The notes: generated from the sequence alone by a model not told the origin. A stretch of 64,000 nucleotides of DNA from Thermaurantimonas sp046295455 (GCA_046295455.1 JBKBNI010000011.1:7398-71397), one strand, 5' to 3'. Shown: positions 43,421-53,710, numbered from the stretch's first letter. Translations and numbers: made by a program.

Positions 43421-45331
43421 TTAATCTACATTGTCATGCAAAAAGGAATTGTTGGCACGCAACTCAGTAGTACTTCCTGATCCCGACACAGATATTCTTC
43501 CTTCATTGACCTTTTGAGAATATTGTTCGTCTGTAAGAGTCAGACCCTTTCTTTTATAAGCTGGTTCAGCACTCATCTCTTCGTAGCTCCTCTTTTTATT
43601 GCGAAACGCATAATTATACTGTTTCAGATTTTCTATCCTGCTCTGGCTTAAGATGGTCAGTGTTTTATCAATAGGCAAATCAAATGGGTCTTCAACCGTA
43701 GTTTTGGGTGTATCAGTAGATTTTGTGGCTTTAAACTCAGGCTGAGCCGGGATACTTGCTACGGTTTTTAGTTCAAATGATATTTCATCCTCTTGAGAGT
43801 CCTGCGTTGACCGGGTCGAAGCGGACTTGTCTGATGTTTCGTCATCTTCATCTTCCAGCGTGAATCGAAGAACGCCTTCCGATTCGTCCTTTCTGTTGTA
43901 TATATCTGTGGATGTGTCTGATCCAGGGGTATGTGTTTCATCTGACATCACGGCAGAGATGGGAGCATCAAAGTCAAACTCAACTACCTGGGTATTGTTT
44001 TCAGGTTCTTTAATGTATGTGAGCTTAATCTCCTCATCGTCGTCTTCCAGCTCAAATCGAACCTCTTCGGATGAATTTTCCTTAAGTATTATATGTTTGG
44101 ACGCTGAGGCTGGTGTATTCTCGTTTTCCTTGTTGGTGGTCTCTGCTTCCTTCGCTGGATTGGTGTTTGAAACTTGATACAGAGAACCTTCCAGGTCAAG
44201 TATCGAAGGCTGAATCACTTTTGGGGTCTGCGCCTGAGGTTGTTGGGGTGGTGAAGGTGTTTTTTGGACTTTGGAGGCCGTATTTTTTTGAGCGTCGTCA
44301 TCCTCTTTGAGCACATGCACAGTTTTTTGAATTTCCTGAGGAACGAGTCTTGGAGACGTTTCCCGATTAAATCCGGTCGCAATCACGGTGACAGAAATAT
44401 CCTGGCCTAAACTCTCATCTTCTCCAAGACCCATGATGATGTTGGCACTGCCTCCAGCCTGATCCTGAATATAGTCGTTGATTTCAGCTATCTCGTCAAT
44501 CGTGACATCCGAAGAGCCATTGATGAGCAGGAGCACATTAGTGGCTCCGTAGATGTGATTGTCGTTGAGCAGCGGAGAGTCAAGGGCTGCTTTCACGGCT
44601 TTTGAGGCACGATCATTTCCGCTGGCACGCCCGCTTCCCATGATAGCGGTACCGCTATCGGATAGCACGGTACGCACATCGCGCAAGTCTATATTAATGT
44701 TAAAATTTCTGGTAATGACCTCTGCTATAGATCGCGAAGCAGTGGCTACGACTTCGTCTGCCTTTGCAAATCCTTCTTTCCAACCGAGATTGCCAAATAT
44801 TTCGCGGAGTTTATTATTGTTGATTATGATCAGGGAGTCAGTAAATTTTTTCATTTCGGCGATACCGCTTTCGGCTTGCTGAAGGCGGACTTTTCCTTCA
44901 AAGTTAAAGGGCGTGGTGACGATTCCGACGGTGAGGATTCCAAGTGATTTAGCCACTTCGGCTATCACGGGAGCGGCTCCTGTGCCGGTACCTCCTCCCA
45001 TTCCGGCGGTAATAAAAACCATCTTGGTGTCCTGTGTCAGGAGTTTTTCGATTTCCTCACGGCTCTCCTCAGCTGCGGCCTTACCTACATTGGGATTGGC
45101 TCCTGCGCCGAGGCCTTCCGTAATGTTTGCACCCAGCTGGAGTTTGACGGGTATTGGGCTGTTTTCGAGATGTTGGCGGTCAGTATTGCAAATGGCATAA
45201 TCAATACCCTTGATTCCAAGTGAATACATGTAATTCACCGCGTTTCCGCCACCGCCACCTACCCCTATTACCTTGATGATAGAGGACTTGTTTTTTGGCA
45301 GATCAAAATGTAAGACATCGTTCATTTCCAT
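43421..45331 (-). CDS. ftsZ: Cell division protein FtsZ with a long acidic linker
   Basis: FtsZ is the tubulin-like GTPase that forms the division ring. The GTP-binding signature GMGGGTGTG is near residues 108-116, and the polymerising core ends near residue 323. The C-terminal peptide NSFLHDNVD is the Bacteroidota form, which binds FtsA. Between them the linker is about 290 residues, far longer than the roughly 50 in E. coli, and holds acidic repeats (about 421-434, 484-498, 510-520; see findings). It is the last gene of the dcw cluster, 14 bases after ftsA. Confidence 0.97.
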   Translation of the reverse strand: MEMNDVLHFDLPKNKSSIIKVIGVGGGGGNAVNYMYSLGIKGIDYAICNTDRQHLENSPIPVKLQLGANITEGLGAGANPNVGKAAAEESREEIEKLLTQDTKMVFITAGMGGGTGTGAAPVIAEVAKSLGILTVGIVTTPFNFEGKVRLQQAESGIAEMKKFTDSLIIINNNKLREIFGNLGWKEGFAKADEVVATASRSIAEVITRNFNINIDLRDVRTVLSDSGTAIMGSGRASGNDRASKAVKAALDSPLLNDNHIYGATNVLLLINGSSDVTIDEIAEINDYIQDQAGGSANIIMGLGEDESLGQDISVTVIATGFNRETSPRLVPQEIQKTVHVLKEDDDAQKNTASKVQKTPSPPQQPQAQTPKVIQPSILDLEGSLYQVSNTNPAKEAETTNKENENTPASASKHIILKENSSEEVRFELEDDDEEIKLTYIKEPENNTQVVEFDFDAPISAVMSDETHTPGSDTSTDIYNRKDESEGVLRFTLEDEDDETSDKSASTRSTQDSQEDEISFELKTVASIPAQPEFKATKSTDTPKTTVEDPFDLPIDKTLTILSQSRIENLKQYNYAFRNKKRSYEEMSAEPAYKRKGLTLTDEQYSQKVNEGRISVSGSGSTTELRANNSFLHDNVD

Positions 45332-45345
45332 ATCGTTTTATTTTT

Positions 45346-46731
45346 TCAGGTATTGACATCGTTGTTAAAGAATTCTATCATTTTTTTTACCCAGTTGTCA
45401 AAAATTCCGACGCGTTTTTTTTGCAGAGATTCTGACTCTGCTTGGGATTCTGTACTAGTATGGGATGGCTCTGTAGCGGTATCGCAGGTAGAATCTGTGT
45501 CTGCTCCTGCAGATGGTTCAGAGGCGGAGGCCTCTGCTTTGGGTCGTTGCTTTTTGCGGTCTTCTTCTTCCATAGCCTCTAGACCCTTCATTACCAGGCC
45601 AATGGCGGTTGCGTATGCCGGAGAGGCCAGTTCGCTGTAGTCTGACTGTGCCAGATGCTCATTGGGGTAGCCTATCCGAGCATCCATTCCGGTCATGTAA
45701 GCTACTAGTTGTTTCAGATGTTTGAGTTGCGCCCCACCGCCTGTGAGTACGATTCCTGCGATTAGTTTTTTGCGCTGCTCAGTAAAGCCATAATTTTTTA
45801 TCTCGATGAAGACCTGTTCGATTATTTCCGTGACTCTTGCATGAATGATTTTTGACAAGGTTTTCAACGAGATCTCTTTGGGATCCCTGCCCCGCAATCC
45901 CGGGATAGAAACAATTTCATTTTCCTTGTTTTCACCCGGCCAGGCAGAGCCAAATTTGATTTTGAGGAGCTCGGCCTGGCGCTCTATGATGGAGCATCCT
46001 TCTTTTATGTCTTCTGTAATAATATTTCCTCCGAAAGGTATCACGGCCGTATGGCGGATAATGCCGTTTTTGAAGATGGCTACATCGGTGGTGCCCCCTC
46101 CGATGTCTACCAGAACCACTCCAGCTTCTTTTTCTTCTTCTGTGAGTACAGCTTCGGCAGAGGCAATAGGTTCGAGTGTAATTTGCTGGAGTTCAAGTCC
46201 TGATTTTACAATGCAACGTCCGATGTTTTTTATGGACGCCATATCCCCAATTACGATATGGAAACTCGCTTCAAGGCGGGAGCCGTACATACCACGTGGC
46301 TCGGTGGTTTCAATTTTGCCGTCTATTTTATATTCCTGAGGGATGATGTGAATGATTTCATCGCCTGGCAACATATTCATTTTCTGCACATTGAAGATGA
46401 GCTTATCCAGATCATCATCTTCTATCACCTCGTCGGGATTTTCGCGAATAATATAGTCTCTGTGCTGCTGCGACCGAATGTGCTGACCTGCTACACCTGC
46501 TACGATATGCGAAATTTTAATACCAGATCGGGCTTCAGCTTCTCCTACTGCTTGCCGAATAGCATCTATGGTCTGTGTAATATTGGTGACCACACCCCGG
46601 CTTACCCCCAGCGACTTGGCTCTGCCCATGCCCAGAATTTCAATTTTTCCATATTCACTTCTGCGGCCTATGACGGCTACAATTTTTGTGGTCCCTATGT
46701 CGAGCCCTACGGCTATTTTTTCACTGCTCAT
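45346..46731 (-). CDS. ftsA: Cell division protein FtsA
   Basis: FtsA is an actin-like ATPase that tethers FtsZ to the membrane. The motifs VGLDIGTTKIVAVIG, VLVDIGGGTTDVAIF and VLTGGGAQLKHL mark the actin-fold nucleotide site. Residues about 395-430 are an acidic serine-rich linker, and the last 20 residues form an amphipathic helix (FDNWVKKMIEFFNN), the membrane-targeting element. The start overlaps the ftsQ stop by 11 bases. Confidence 0.97.
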   Translation of the reverse strand: MSSEKIAVGLDIGTTKIVAVIGRRSEYGKIEILGMGRAKSLGVSRGVVTNITQTIDAIRQAVGEAEARSGIKISHIVAGVAGQHIRSQQHRDYIIRENPDEVIEDDDLDKLIFNVQKMNMLPGDEIIHIIPQEYKIDGKIETTEPRGMYGSRLEASFHIVIGDMASIKNIGRCIVKSGLELQQITLEPIASAEAVLTEEEKEAGVVLVDIGGGTTDVAIFKNGIIRHTAVIPFGGNIITEDIKEGCSIIERQAELLKIKFGSAWPGENKENEIVSIPGLRGRDPKEISLKTLSKIIHARVTEIIEQVFIEIKNYGFTEQRKKLIAGIVLTGGGAQLKHLKQLVAYMTGMDARIGYPNEHLAQSDYSELASPAYATAIGLVMKGLEAMEEEDRKKQRPKAEASASEPSAGADTDSTCDTATEPSHTSTESQAESESLQKKRVGIFDNWVKKMIEFFNNDVNT

Positions 46732-47458
46732 ATTCGCAAATTACTTGTTTGTCAAACCTCAAATTGACACTCCTGATTTTCTTTTTTTCCAGAGTAGGAT
46801 ATATGCTGCTGTAAAATACTTTTAGCCTAAGCAACTTTTCTTCAGTCTGCTCTGGTTTTCCGAAATAAATAGACTCGTCAAACAACGTGCTGTATGCAGT
46901 TATTTCACCGGTTGAGGAGACATAAAAACCGCTGAAAAAATTTTTTAAAAATGCATCTTTTTGACTCATCTCCATGATTTGATTCAAAGAGCGGATTACA
47001 TCGTCTGTAACCCTTCCGTCCACCACTGGCACAAAAGCGGAGTAATGGCGGGAAAGCGGAAAAGTATGATTTTGTAAATCAACATAATAATCCGATTTTC
47101 TGCCTAAAATGCGCAAGGATGGAGTACGAGGTTTCACGAGTATATGCAATTCTCCATTTAGTGTGAAAAATATTTCGGTATGCTCAATTGATTTTTGTGC
47201 ATTGAGTATTTCTTCTAACACTTTGGTGTTGATACTTTTTCGGATTAATATTGAATCATTATTCAGCACGTCACTACACATGTTTAAAATATCGTCTTTA
47301 CTGATCATATACTTGTCATCATTCTGTAGGATATCGACCAAAATGAGACGTACAGGAGAGGTGTCGAGTTTTCTTCCGGAAAAGGCAGTAATGACCAGAA
47401 AACCTACCAGCAACACAACCAGAAAAACGACTCTGAAAATTCTATGTACTTTTTGCAT
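46721..47458 (-). CDS. ftsQ: Cell division protein FtsQ (DivIB)
   Basis: FtsQ is a bitopic inner-membrane protein that links the cytoplasmic and periplasmic parts of the divisome. It has one N-terminal helix (residues about 8-27) and a periplasmic region with POTRA-like and beta parts, as shown by LRLIL-type strands and KPRTPSLRILGRKSDYYVD. I chose ATG 47458 (245 aa), which overlaps the murC stop by 17 bases; an ATG at 47485 would lie deeper inside murC. FtsQ sequences diverge greatly, so the call rests largely on position between murC and ftsA. Confidence 0.88.
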   Translation of the reverse strand: MQKVHRIFRVVFLVVLLVGFLVITAFSGRKLDTSPVRLILVDILQNDDKYMISKDDILNMCSDVLNNDSILIRKSINTKVLEEILNAQKSIEHTEIFFTLNGELHILVKPRTPSLRILGRKSDYYVDLQNHTFPLSRHYSAFVPVVDGRVTDDVIRSLNQIMEMSQKDAFLKNFFSGFYVSSTGEITAYSTLFDESIYFGKPEQTEEKLLRLKVFYSSIYPTLEKKKIRSVNLRFDKQVICEYEQ

Positions 47459-48815
47459 AGAGAAGTTGTTTGAGCGGTTCGACATAATCGCTTATGTTGC
47501 CTGCTCCTGCAGTTATAAAAACTTCATTTTTCGGAGCAATCCCTGCGAAAAAGTTTTCTAGTTCGGATAATTTGACTTTGAATTTTTCAGCAGATGTAAG
47601 ATGTGTAAAGATCATATCTTCAGATACTCCTTGGATCTGCTCTTCCCGCGCGGGATAGATGTCTAAAAGCACAACCCGATCCGCCAGGCTGAGGCTTCGG
47701 GCAAATTCGGTGTGAAAATCGCGGGTACGACTATAAAGGTGCGGCTGGAAAATGATGGTAATTTTGTGGCTGGGATACAGCATCCGCGCTGAGTTCAGCA
47801 GGGCTTTGAGTTCGGCGGGATGGTGAGCATAATCATCTATCAGGACGACCCCTTTGTAGTCTGAGATGAGCTCAAATCTTCGTTTCACGCCCTTGAAAGT
47901 CTGGATGCCTTCGGCGATTTGCCGGACATGAAGGCCGTAGAGATGACATAATCCCGCTGCAGCCACCGCATTCTCTACGTTGTGAACACCAGGTACCATG
48001 GAAAATGCCGATACACTCTCACCGGTCGGAAAATGCAGTAGAAAGGCAAACCTGCCGTCTTTTATCTCGATTTTTTCAGCGAAATAATCTGCTGAAGCAT
48101 GCAATCCGTAAGAATGATCTCCCGACACCGGTATGTTTATTTTTACCAGGAGTTTACCGGACTTTTTTGATAATTCAGCGAATTCAACGAATGCCTGACG
48201 CACTCCATCCTGATCTTTGTAAATGTCGAGGTGGTCGGGATCCGTCGATGTGATGACCGACAGAGATGGATGTAGTTTGAGAAATGATCTGTCGTATTCA
48301 TCAGCTTCTATGACGATGGTATTTTCTTTTCCGTACAAAAAATTAGTGTTGTAATTGGTGCTGATGCCTCCAATAAATGCTGTGACATCATGACCATTGT
48401 GCTTCAAAATATGGGTGACCAATGCAGTAGTGGTAGTCTTGCCATGCGTACCAGCAATGGCTATACATCGGGACGAACGGGTGATTAATCCAAGTACATG
48501 AGCCCGCTTTTGAAGCGTAAAATTATTTTTTATAAACCAACGGATTTGCTCATGCTGTTCCGGTACAGCGGGGGTGTAAATGACTAAAGTATCCTCGGGT
48601 GTACCTATTCTATGCAGCGGAATGTTTTCGACGCGGTCGCTGTAGTTTATTACTATTCCCTCGTTTTCGAGCTCTTGAGTAAGCCGGGTTCGCTCGCGGT
48701 CATATCCGGAAACGATGTTTTTCTTCTGATTAAAATACCTTGCCAGAGCACTCATGCCGATGCCTCCGATTCCTATGAAATAGAAATATCTGAATGACTC
48801 GATGGGCTGGCTCAT
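47442..48815 (-). CDS. murC: UDP-N-acetylmuramate-L-alanine ligase
   Basis: MurC adds L-alanine to UDP-MurNAc, the first amino acid of the peptidoglycan stem. The N-terminal GIGGIGMSALA, the ATP loop GTHGKTTTTALV, and the C-terminal DDYAHHPAE motif are all present. At 457 residues it is normal. The start overlaps murG's stop by four bases (ATGA), and ftsQ begins inside its 3' end. Confidence 0.97.
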   Translation of the reverse strand: MSQPIESFRYFYFIGIGGIGMSALARYFNQKKNIVSGYDRERTRLTQELENEGIVINYSDRVENIPLHRIGTPEDTLVIYTPAVPEQHEQIRWFIKNNFTLQKRAHVLGLITRSSRCIAIAGTHGKTTTTALVTHILKHNGHDVTAFIGGISTNYNTNFLYGKENTIVIEADEYDRSFLKLHPSLSVITSTDPDHLDIYKDQDGVRQAFVEFAELSKKSGKLLVKINIPVSGDHSYGLHASADYFAEKIEIKDGRFAFLLHFPTGESVSAFSMVPGVHNVENAVAAAGLCHLYGLHVRQIAEGIQTFKGVKRRFELISDYKGVVLIDDYAHHPAELKALLNSARMLYPSHKITIIFQPHLYSRTRDFHTEFARSLSLADRVVLLDIYPAREEQIQGVSEDMIFTHLTSAEKFKVKLSELENFFAGIAPKNEVFITAGAGNISDYVEPLKQLLYAKST

Positions 48816-49912
48816 GGCATTAGGGTATTTAATATTTCTGTTACGATCTGAGATGTAGCATCGGGGCGTGCAAGTTTTAGAATGTTTTCGGACAGGTGTT
48901 GTCTCTCTTCGGGTGATTCGAGCAGATGAAATACGGCGGAAGATAATTCCTGAATCCGATCTTCGGTCACGACCCGTGCTGCTCCCTTTTCAGAAAACGC
49001 CAAGGCATTTTTAACCTGGTGATTTTCGGCTACATTAGGCGATGGAATCAAAATGCAAGCTTTACCTGCAGCTGCAAGTTCGGACAGAGTCCCGGCCCCG
49101 GCGCGCGAGACCACCACATCCGCCCACGGATACACGACATACAAGTCCTCTTCGAAGGCAGAGAGGTAAAATCCCATTATCATGGTTGGATATTTGAGAG
49201 CATAGGTCGGGTAGTAGGCCTTTCCACAGATCCAAATCAGGTTGGCTCTGTTGGTAAGCTCGGGCACAAGGGTATCGATCGTCTGGTTTATTATCTTGGC
49301 GCCCAGGCTTCCGCCAACCGCCAGGAGAGTGGGTTTCTGGACATCGATATTAAATCGTTTGGCGATGTCCGGATTTCTGACCGCCTCCTTACTTATCTCA
49401 GGACGAATGGGATTTCCGGTAAGTCGGATTTTAGATGGGGAGAAATGTTTTTCCATACCTTCATAGGCTACAAAAACTTTTTTAGCAAATCTGCCGGCAA
49501 TACGGTTTGTGATTCCGGCATAGGAATTCTGCTCCTGCACGAAGACGGGAATCCCTACCAACCCCGACGCTAATATCAAGGGGGCACTTGCAAATCCACC
49601 TGTACCTATCACAGCATGCGGTCTAAATCGCATGAGCATGACAAAACACTTAAGTATACTGTATAGCAGCTTGAATGGCAGCAGCAAGTTTTTGAATAAA
49701 CGTGTGCGATCAAAGCCCTCTATCGGAAGCCCTACAATCGGGTAGCCTGCAGCCGGAACACGGGTCATTTCCATTCGGCCAACGGCACCAACAAAGAGCA
49801 GCCGCGCATCCGGCAGGCGCCTTCTTAGCTCATCGGCTATGGACAGGGCGGGAAAAATATGGCCTCCCGTACCTCCTCCACTAAGCATAAATCGATGTGC
49901 GTTCCTGCTCAT
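48812..49912 (-). CDS. murG: UDP-GlcNAc:undecaprenyl-pyrophosphoryl-MurNAc-pentapeptide transferase MurG
   Basis: MurG adds GlcNAc to lipid I to form lipid II at the inner face of the membrane. The glycine-rich SGGGTGGHIFPAL motif near residues 11-23 and the VSRAGAGTLSELAAAGKACILIPSP segment near the C-terminus are characteristic. The ATG at 49912 overlaps the ftsW stop region by 32 bases; a second ATG at 49888 would leave only an eight-base overlap. I prefer 49912 because the first strand (HRFMLSGG) needs its N-terminal residues. Confidence 0.96.
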   Translation of the reverse strand: MSRNAHRFMLSGGGTGGHIFPALSIADELRRRLPDARLLFVGAVGRMEMTRVPAAGYPIVGLPIEGFDRTRLFKNLLLPFKLLYSILKCFVMLMRFRPHAVIGTGGFASAPLILASGLVGIPVFVQEQNSYAGITNRIAGRFAKKVFVAYEGMEKHFSPSKIRLTGNPIRPEISKEAVRNPDIAKRFNIDVQKPTLLAVGGSLGAKIINQTIDTLVPELTNRANLIWICGKAYYPTYALKYPTMIMGFYLSAFEEDLYVVYPWADVVVSRAGAGTLSELAAAGKACILIPSPNVAENHQVKNALAFSEKGAARVVTEDRIQELSSAVFHLLESPEERQHLSENILKLARPDATSQIVTEILNTLMP

Positions 49913-51116
49913 TTTGTATTTCAGTTTCTGAAATTGAAGGATCCTGGGCGATACCAGAATTTTGCTGTTCCGGGAGTTCCTCGCTCGAGAATCTGCTTAC
50001 AGACTGTACAATTCCGATGGCTGCGCAAATGGTCCAAATGCTGCTACCACCGGCACTTAGCAGGGGAAGGGTCTGACCCGTGACAGGAAGTAGATTGACC
50101 GCCACCCCCATATTTACCAACGCCTGAATGATAATTCCAAAACCCGCAGCGACCACAAGCAGACTGCCAAACAACGATTTAGCTCGAGTAGCTACGAGCA
50201 GAAAACGTATCAAGAGGATCAAATACATAAATAAGATGCATACGGCACCCACAAATCCGTATTCTTCTGTTACGATGCTGAAGATAAAATCGCTCGAAGA
50301 TTGGGGTAGAAAATATTTCTGCGTACTCTTGCCCGGCCCAGTACCCAGAAGGCCGCCGTTGGCAATGGCCATTTTGGAGCGTTCGACCTGATAGTTGTCC
50401 TGCGAATCGCCTGAAATAAAATTTTCGATGCGCGACTTCCAGGTATCTACCCTGTGGGGCATCAGGTCTGGAAAAGTGACAATCGCTGCAATAAAAAGAG
50501 CCAGGCCACATGAGATCATTCCCACTGTATAGAAAATGTACTTTTTGGGAAACGGGGCAATAAACATAAGGAGAACAGCTTGCATAAAAATGAGAGCTGC
50601 AGTAGAAAAATTAGCCGGAAAAATTAGCCCGCAAACTAAAAGAACCGGTGTTAAGATTTGCCAGAACACAGATTTAAACGTCCACTGAAGGGGATCTTCT
50701 TTTTTGGAAAGCGTACGGGCAAGATAGACCATCAGGACCAGGCCTGCAATCACACTACTCTGAATACTAATGCCCAGCATGGGTATCTGTATCCACCTGC
50801 TCGCATTTGCCTTTCCAATCGTATACCCTTGAGAGAGGGTATAAACCAGCAAAAGAATAGCCGGAAAAAGCAGTATCACCGATAATGGCGCAAAGAACCT
50901 GTAGTGTACATTGTGCATCATCCAGATAATAAGCCATCCCATCAGTACATGCATGGCATGCCGGAGCAGAATTTCAAAGGCACTTGCCTTTTGGTAATTC
51001 CACTGCAGATTGCTGCCGGCGCTATATATGCTCAGGAAGGAGGACAGTGACAGCAGAAATACGATCACCCAGATGACCCGATCGCCTTTAAGTTTGAGTT
51101 GGCCGCCCATGTACAT
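49881..51116 (-). CDS. ftsW: Cell division SEDS protein FtsW
   Basis: FtsW is the glycan polymerase that works with the division penicillin-binding protein. The protein has about ten hydrophobic helices and the SEDS phrases YTIGKANASRWIQI and GLLPVTGQTLPLLSAGGSS-type (here VAVNLLPVTGQTLPLLS). The start is ATG 51116 (MYMGGQLKLKGDRVIW); the last 25 residues are polar and contain glutamate-rich tail residues. It follows murD by three bases. Confidence 0.95.
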   Translation of the reverse strand: MYMGGQLKLKGDRVIWVIVFLLSLSSFLSIYSAGSNLQWNYQKASAFEILLRHAMHVLMGWLIIWMMHNVHYRFFAPLSVILLFPAILLLVYTLSQGYTIGKANASRWIQIPMLGISIQSSVIAGLVLMVYLARTLSKKEDPLQWTFKSVFWQILTPVLLVCGLIFPANFSTAALIFMQAVLLMFIAPFPKKYIFYTVGMISCGLALFIAAIVTFPDLMPHRVDTWKSRIENFISGDSQDNYQVERSKMAIANGGLLGTGPGKSTQKYFLPQSSSDFIFSIVTEEYGFVGAVCILFMYLILLIRFLLVATRAKSLFGSLLVVAAGFGIIIQALVNMGVAVNLLPVTGQTLPLLSAGGSSIWTICAAIGIVQSVSRFSSEELPEQQNSGIAQDPSISETEIQNEQERTSIYA

Positions 51117-51119
51117 TCA

Positions 51120-52472
51120 TTACAGTTGTCGAACCCAGTACTTAAATTGGTTTCCCCGGTCTTCGTAATTGTCAAAGAGGTCAAAACTGGCACATGCCGG
51201 TGACAGTAAGACGACATCCCCCTTACTTGCCAGGCTGTAGGCAGTCTTTACGGCTTGTTCCATGCTGTGGGTATCGGCGATCACATTGACCATTCCGGTA
51301 AATTCATCCAAAATCTTGGAATTGTCCTTTCCTAAGCACACTATGGCCTTGACGCGCTCCTTGACCAGGCTGTGCAGTACGGAGTAGTCATTGCCCTTGT
51401 CTACACCTCCCGCTATCCACACAATGGGTCTTTTGATGCTGCCCAGTGCATAGAAAACCGAGTTTACATTGGTGGCCTTTGAATCGTTGATAAACTCAAT
51501 ACCACCTACTATTCCGGCATTTTCGAGGCGGTGCTCTACTCCTTCGAAATCAGAGAAGGCTTCTTTGATTTTTTCCTGACGGATCTCATGAATGCGAGCC
51601 GCTATGGCAGCCGCCATGCTGTTGTAGGCATTGTGTGTGCCTTTAAGTTTGAAGTCTTTGATAACCATTGAATCCATAATATTGGTTTTTATGATAATTT
51701 CATTTGGGTTGACGAGGTATGCGCCCACCCCGGGATCATACAAGGCGCTGAAGGGTATTTTTCTGGCTTTGGTGGGGAATTTGGAGAGATATTGGACGGT
51801 TACGGGATCATCGGCGCAGTATATAAATACCTGATCTGGGCGTTGCGCCTGACAGATCCGAAATTTGGAGGCGATGTAGTTTTCAAACACGTGGTCGTAT
51901 CGATCCAAATGATCGGGCGTAATATTGGTCAGGATAGCTATATCCGGAGCAAAAGTGAAGCATCCATCCAACTGAAAGCTGCTAACTTCCAGCACATACA
52001 CATCGTACTGATGATCATCTATCACCAATTCGGCAAAACTCCGGCCTATGTTTCCCCCGATTCCGGTTTTGATTCCGGCCTTCAGAAATATATGACCGAT
52101 CAGGGATGTGGTAGTAGTCTTTCCATTCGTACCGGTGATGGCAATGATTGGCTTACTGGTGTGGAGAGAGGCAAACTCAATTTCTGAAATCACCTTGAGA
52201 CCAGCCTTCCGAGCCTGTTGAACAACGGGGGATTTTTCGGGGATACCCGGACTTTTGATTACAAGGTCGGCCGAACGTATCTGCTCCAGGTTATGCCCCC
52301 CTTCTTCAAAATCAATTCCGGCACTTTTAAGCTTTCTGGCAAATTTCTCTAATACTGTGCCGGCATCGCTCAGATACACTTCCATACCGAGATGTCTGGC
52401 CAGCAAAGCTGCTCCGGTACCGCTCTCTCCGGCCCCAATTACTGCAATTCGGTTAAAACTTTTACTTGCCAT
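51120..52472 (-). CDS. murD: UDP-N-acetylmuramoyl-L-alanine:D-glutamate ligase
   Basis: MurD adds D-glutamate to the growing stem peptide. The features are IAVIGAGESGTGAALLA near the start, the ATP loop AITGTNGKTTTTSL, and the C-terminal VLLSPACASFDLFDNYEDRGNQF, the serine-rich closing motif of MurD. I chose ATG 52472 (450 aa), which overlaps the mraY stop as TAATG; the frame extends upstream into mraY but codes for unrelated residues. Confidence 0.97.
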   Translation of the reverse strand: MASKSFNRIAVIGAGESGTGAALLARHLGMEVYLSDAGTVLEKFARKLKSAGIDFEEGGHNLEQIRSADLVIKSPGIPEKSPVVQQARKAGLKVISEIEFASLHTSKPIIAITGTNGKTTTTSLIGHIFLKAGIKTGIGGNIGRSFAELVIDDHQYDVYVLEVSSFQLDGCFTFAPDIAILTNITPDHLDRYDHVFENYIASKFRICQAQRPDQVFIYCADDPVTVQYLSKFPTKARKIPFSALYDPGVGAYLVNPNEIIIKTNIMDSMVIKDFKLKGTHNAYNSMAAAIAARIHEIRQEKIKEAFSDFEGVEHRLENAGIVGGIEFINDSKATNVNSVFYALGSIKRPIVWIAGGVDKGNDYSVLHSLVKERVKAIVCLGKDNSKILDEFTGMVNVIADTHSMEQAVKTAYSLASKGDVVLLSPACASFDLFDNYEDRGNQFKYWVRQL

Positions 52473-53710
52473 TACCGGATTTTGAGGGTTACAAATGCGA
52501 CGACTGCCAGGATAATGCCCACAATCCAAAACCTGGTTACGATTTTGGCCTCGTGATATCCTTTCTTCTGATAATGGTGGTGAAGGGGTGACATCAGAAA
52601 AATGCGACGACCCTCTCCGTACTTCTTTTTTGTGTATTTAAAATAGCTTACCTGCAGGACTACCGAAAGATTTTCAACCAGAAATATTCCGCATACTATG
52701 GGAATGAGCAACTCCTTGCGCACAGCTATGGCCAGAGTCGCAAGGATACCTCCCAGCGCAAGCGATCCTGTGTCGCCCATGAAGACCTGAGCAGGATAGG
52801 TATTATACCACAAAAAGCCGATGCATGCTCCGATGAGTGCAGCCACATACACAACCATTTCACCGGAGTTGGGTATGTACATAATATTGAGATAATCGGC
52901 GAAAATGATTGAACCTGATACATACGCGAAGATGCCAAGTGCCACAGAGCTTATGGCTGAGGTGCCTGTAGCGAGCCCGTCGAGTCCGTCGGTAAGGTTA
53001 GCTCCGTTGGATACGGCGGTGATGATGAAAATGACGATTGGTATGTATACAATCCAGCCCCATGTATAGCCATCCAGACCAAACCATTGCACTACAGCCG
53101 AATAATCCAGTTCATTGTTTTTTAAGAATGGAATGGTGGACTTAATGCTCTTTTTAGCCTCCCCGAAAACCGGCTTTTTGCCCTGGTCAATTTGGGCTGT
53201 GAGTGTCTGTATTCGGGTATTGGACTCTTTTTCTTTAATGGTCACTTCCGGGTGAAAATACAGGGTTGTACCCACGATCAACCCCAACACTACCTGTCCT
53301 AGTACTTTAAACATCCCCCTCAGGCCTTTTTTATCTTTTTTAAATACTTTGATGTAATCATCTATAAAGCCGATTAACCCCATCCATACCGTGGTTACAA
53401 GTAGTAGTATTACGTAAATATTGTCCAACCTGGCAAAAAGCAATACAGGAACGAGTATGCCAGCGAGTATGATTATTCCACCCATCGTGGGCGTACCAAC
53501 TTTCAGGTTTTCGCCGGCCAGTCCGAGGTTTCGGACGGTTTCGCCTACTTGCTTGCGACGCAGAATCAATATGATTTTTTTTCCAAAGACAAGTGTGATC
53601 AGCAGGGCAGTGATGATAGCCATGGATGCCCTGAAAGTGATGTACTGAAAGACTCCTGCCCCTGGCAGATCATATATTCTGTTGAGAAACGAAAAAAGGT
53701 AGTACAACAT
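52472..53710 (-). CDS. mraY: Phospho-N-acetylmuramoyl-pentapeptide-transferase
   Basis: MraY makes lipid I by joining UDP-MurNAc-pentapeptide to undecaprenyl phosphate. The conserved blocks are present: GTPTMGGIIIL, GFIDDYIKVFKKDKKGL, NLTDGLDGLATG and the HHHYQKKG motif near the C-terminus. There are about ten membrane helices. The 412 residues include a loop insertion (about residues 165-205) between membrane helices that is longer than in E. coli, as usual in Bacteroidota. Confidence 0.97.
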   Translation of the reverse strand: MLYYLFSFLNRIYDLPGAGVFQYITFRASMAIITALLITLVFGKKIILILRRKQVGETVRNLGLAGENLKVGTPTMGGIIILAGILVPVLLFARLDNIYVILLLVTTVWMGLIGFIDDYIKVFKKDKKGLRGMFKVLGQVVLGLIVGTTLYFHPEVTIKEKESNTRIQTLTAQIDQGKKPVFGEAKKSIKSTIPFLKNNELDYSAVVQWFGLDGYTWGWIVYIPIVIFIITAVSNGANLTDGLDGLATGTSAISSVALGIFAYVSGSIIFADYLNIMYIPNSGEMVVYVAALIGACIGFLWYNTYPAQVFMGDTGSLALGGILATLAIAVRKELLIPIVCGIFLVENLSVVLQVSYFKYTKKKYGEGRRIFLMSPLHHHYQKKGYHEAKIVTRFWIVGIILAVVAFVTLKIR

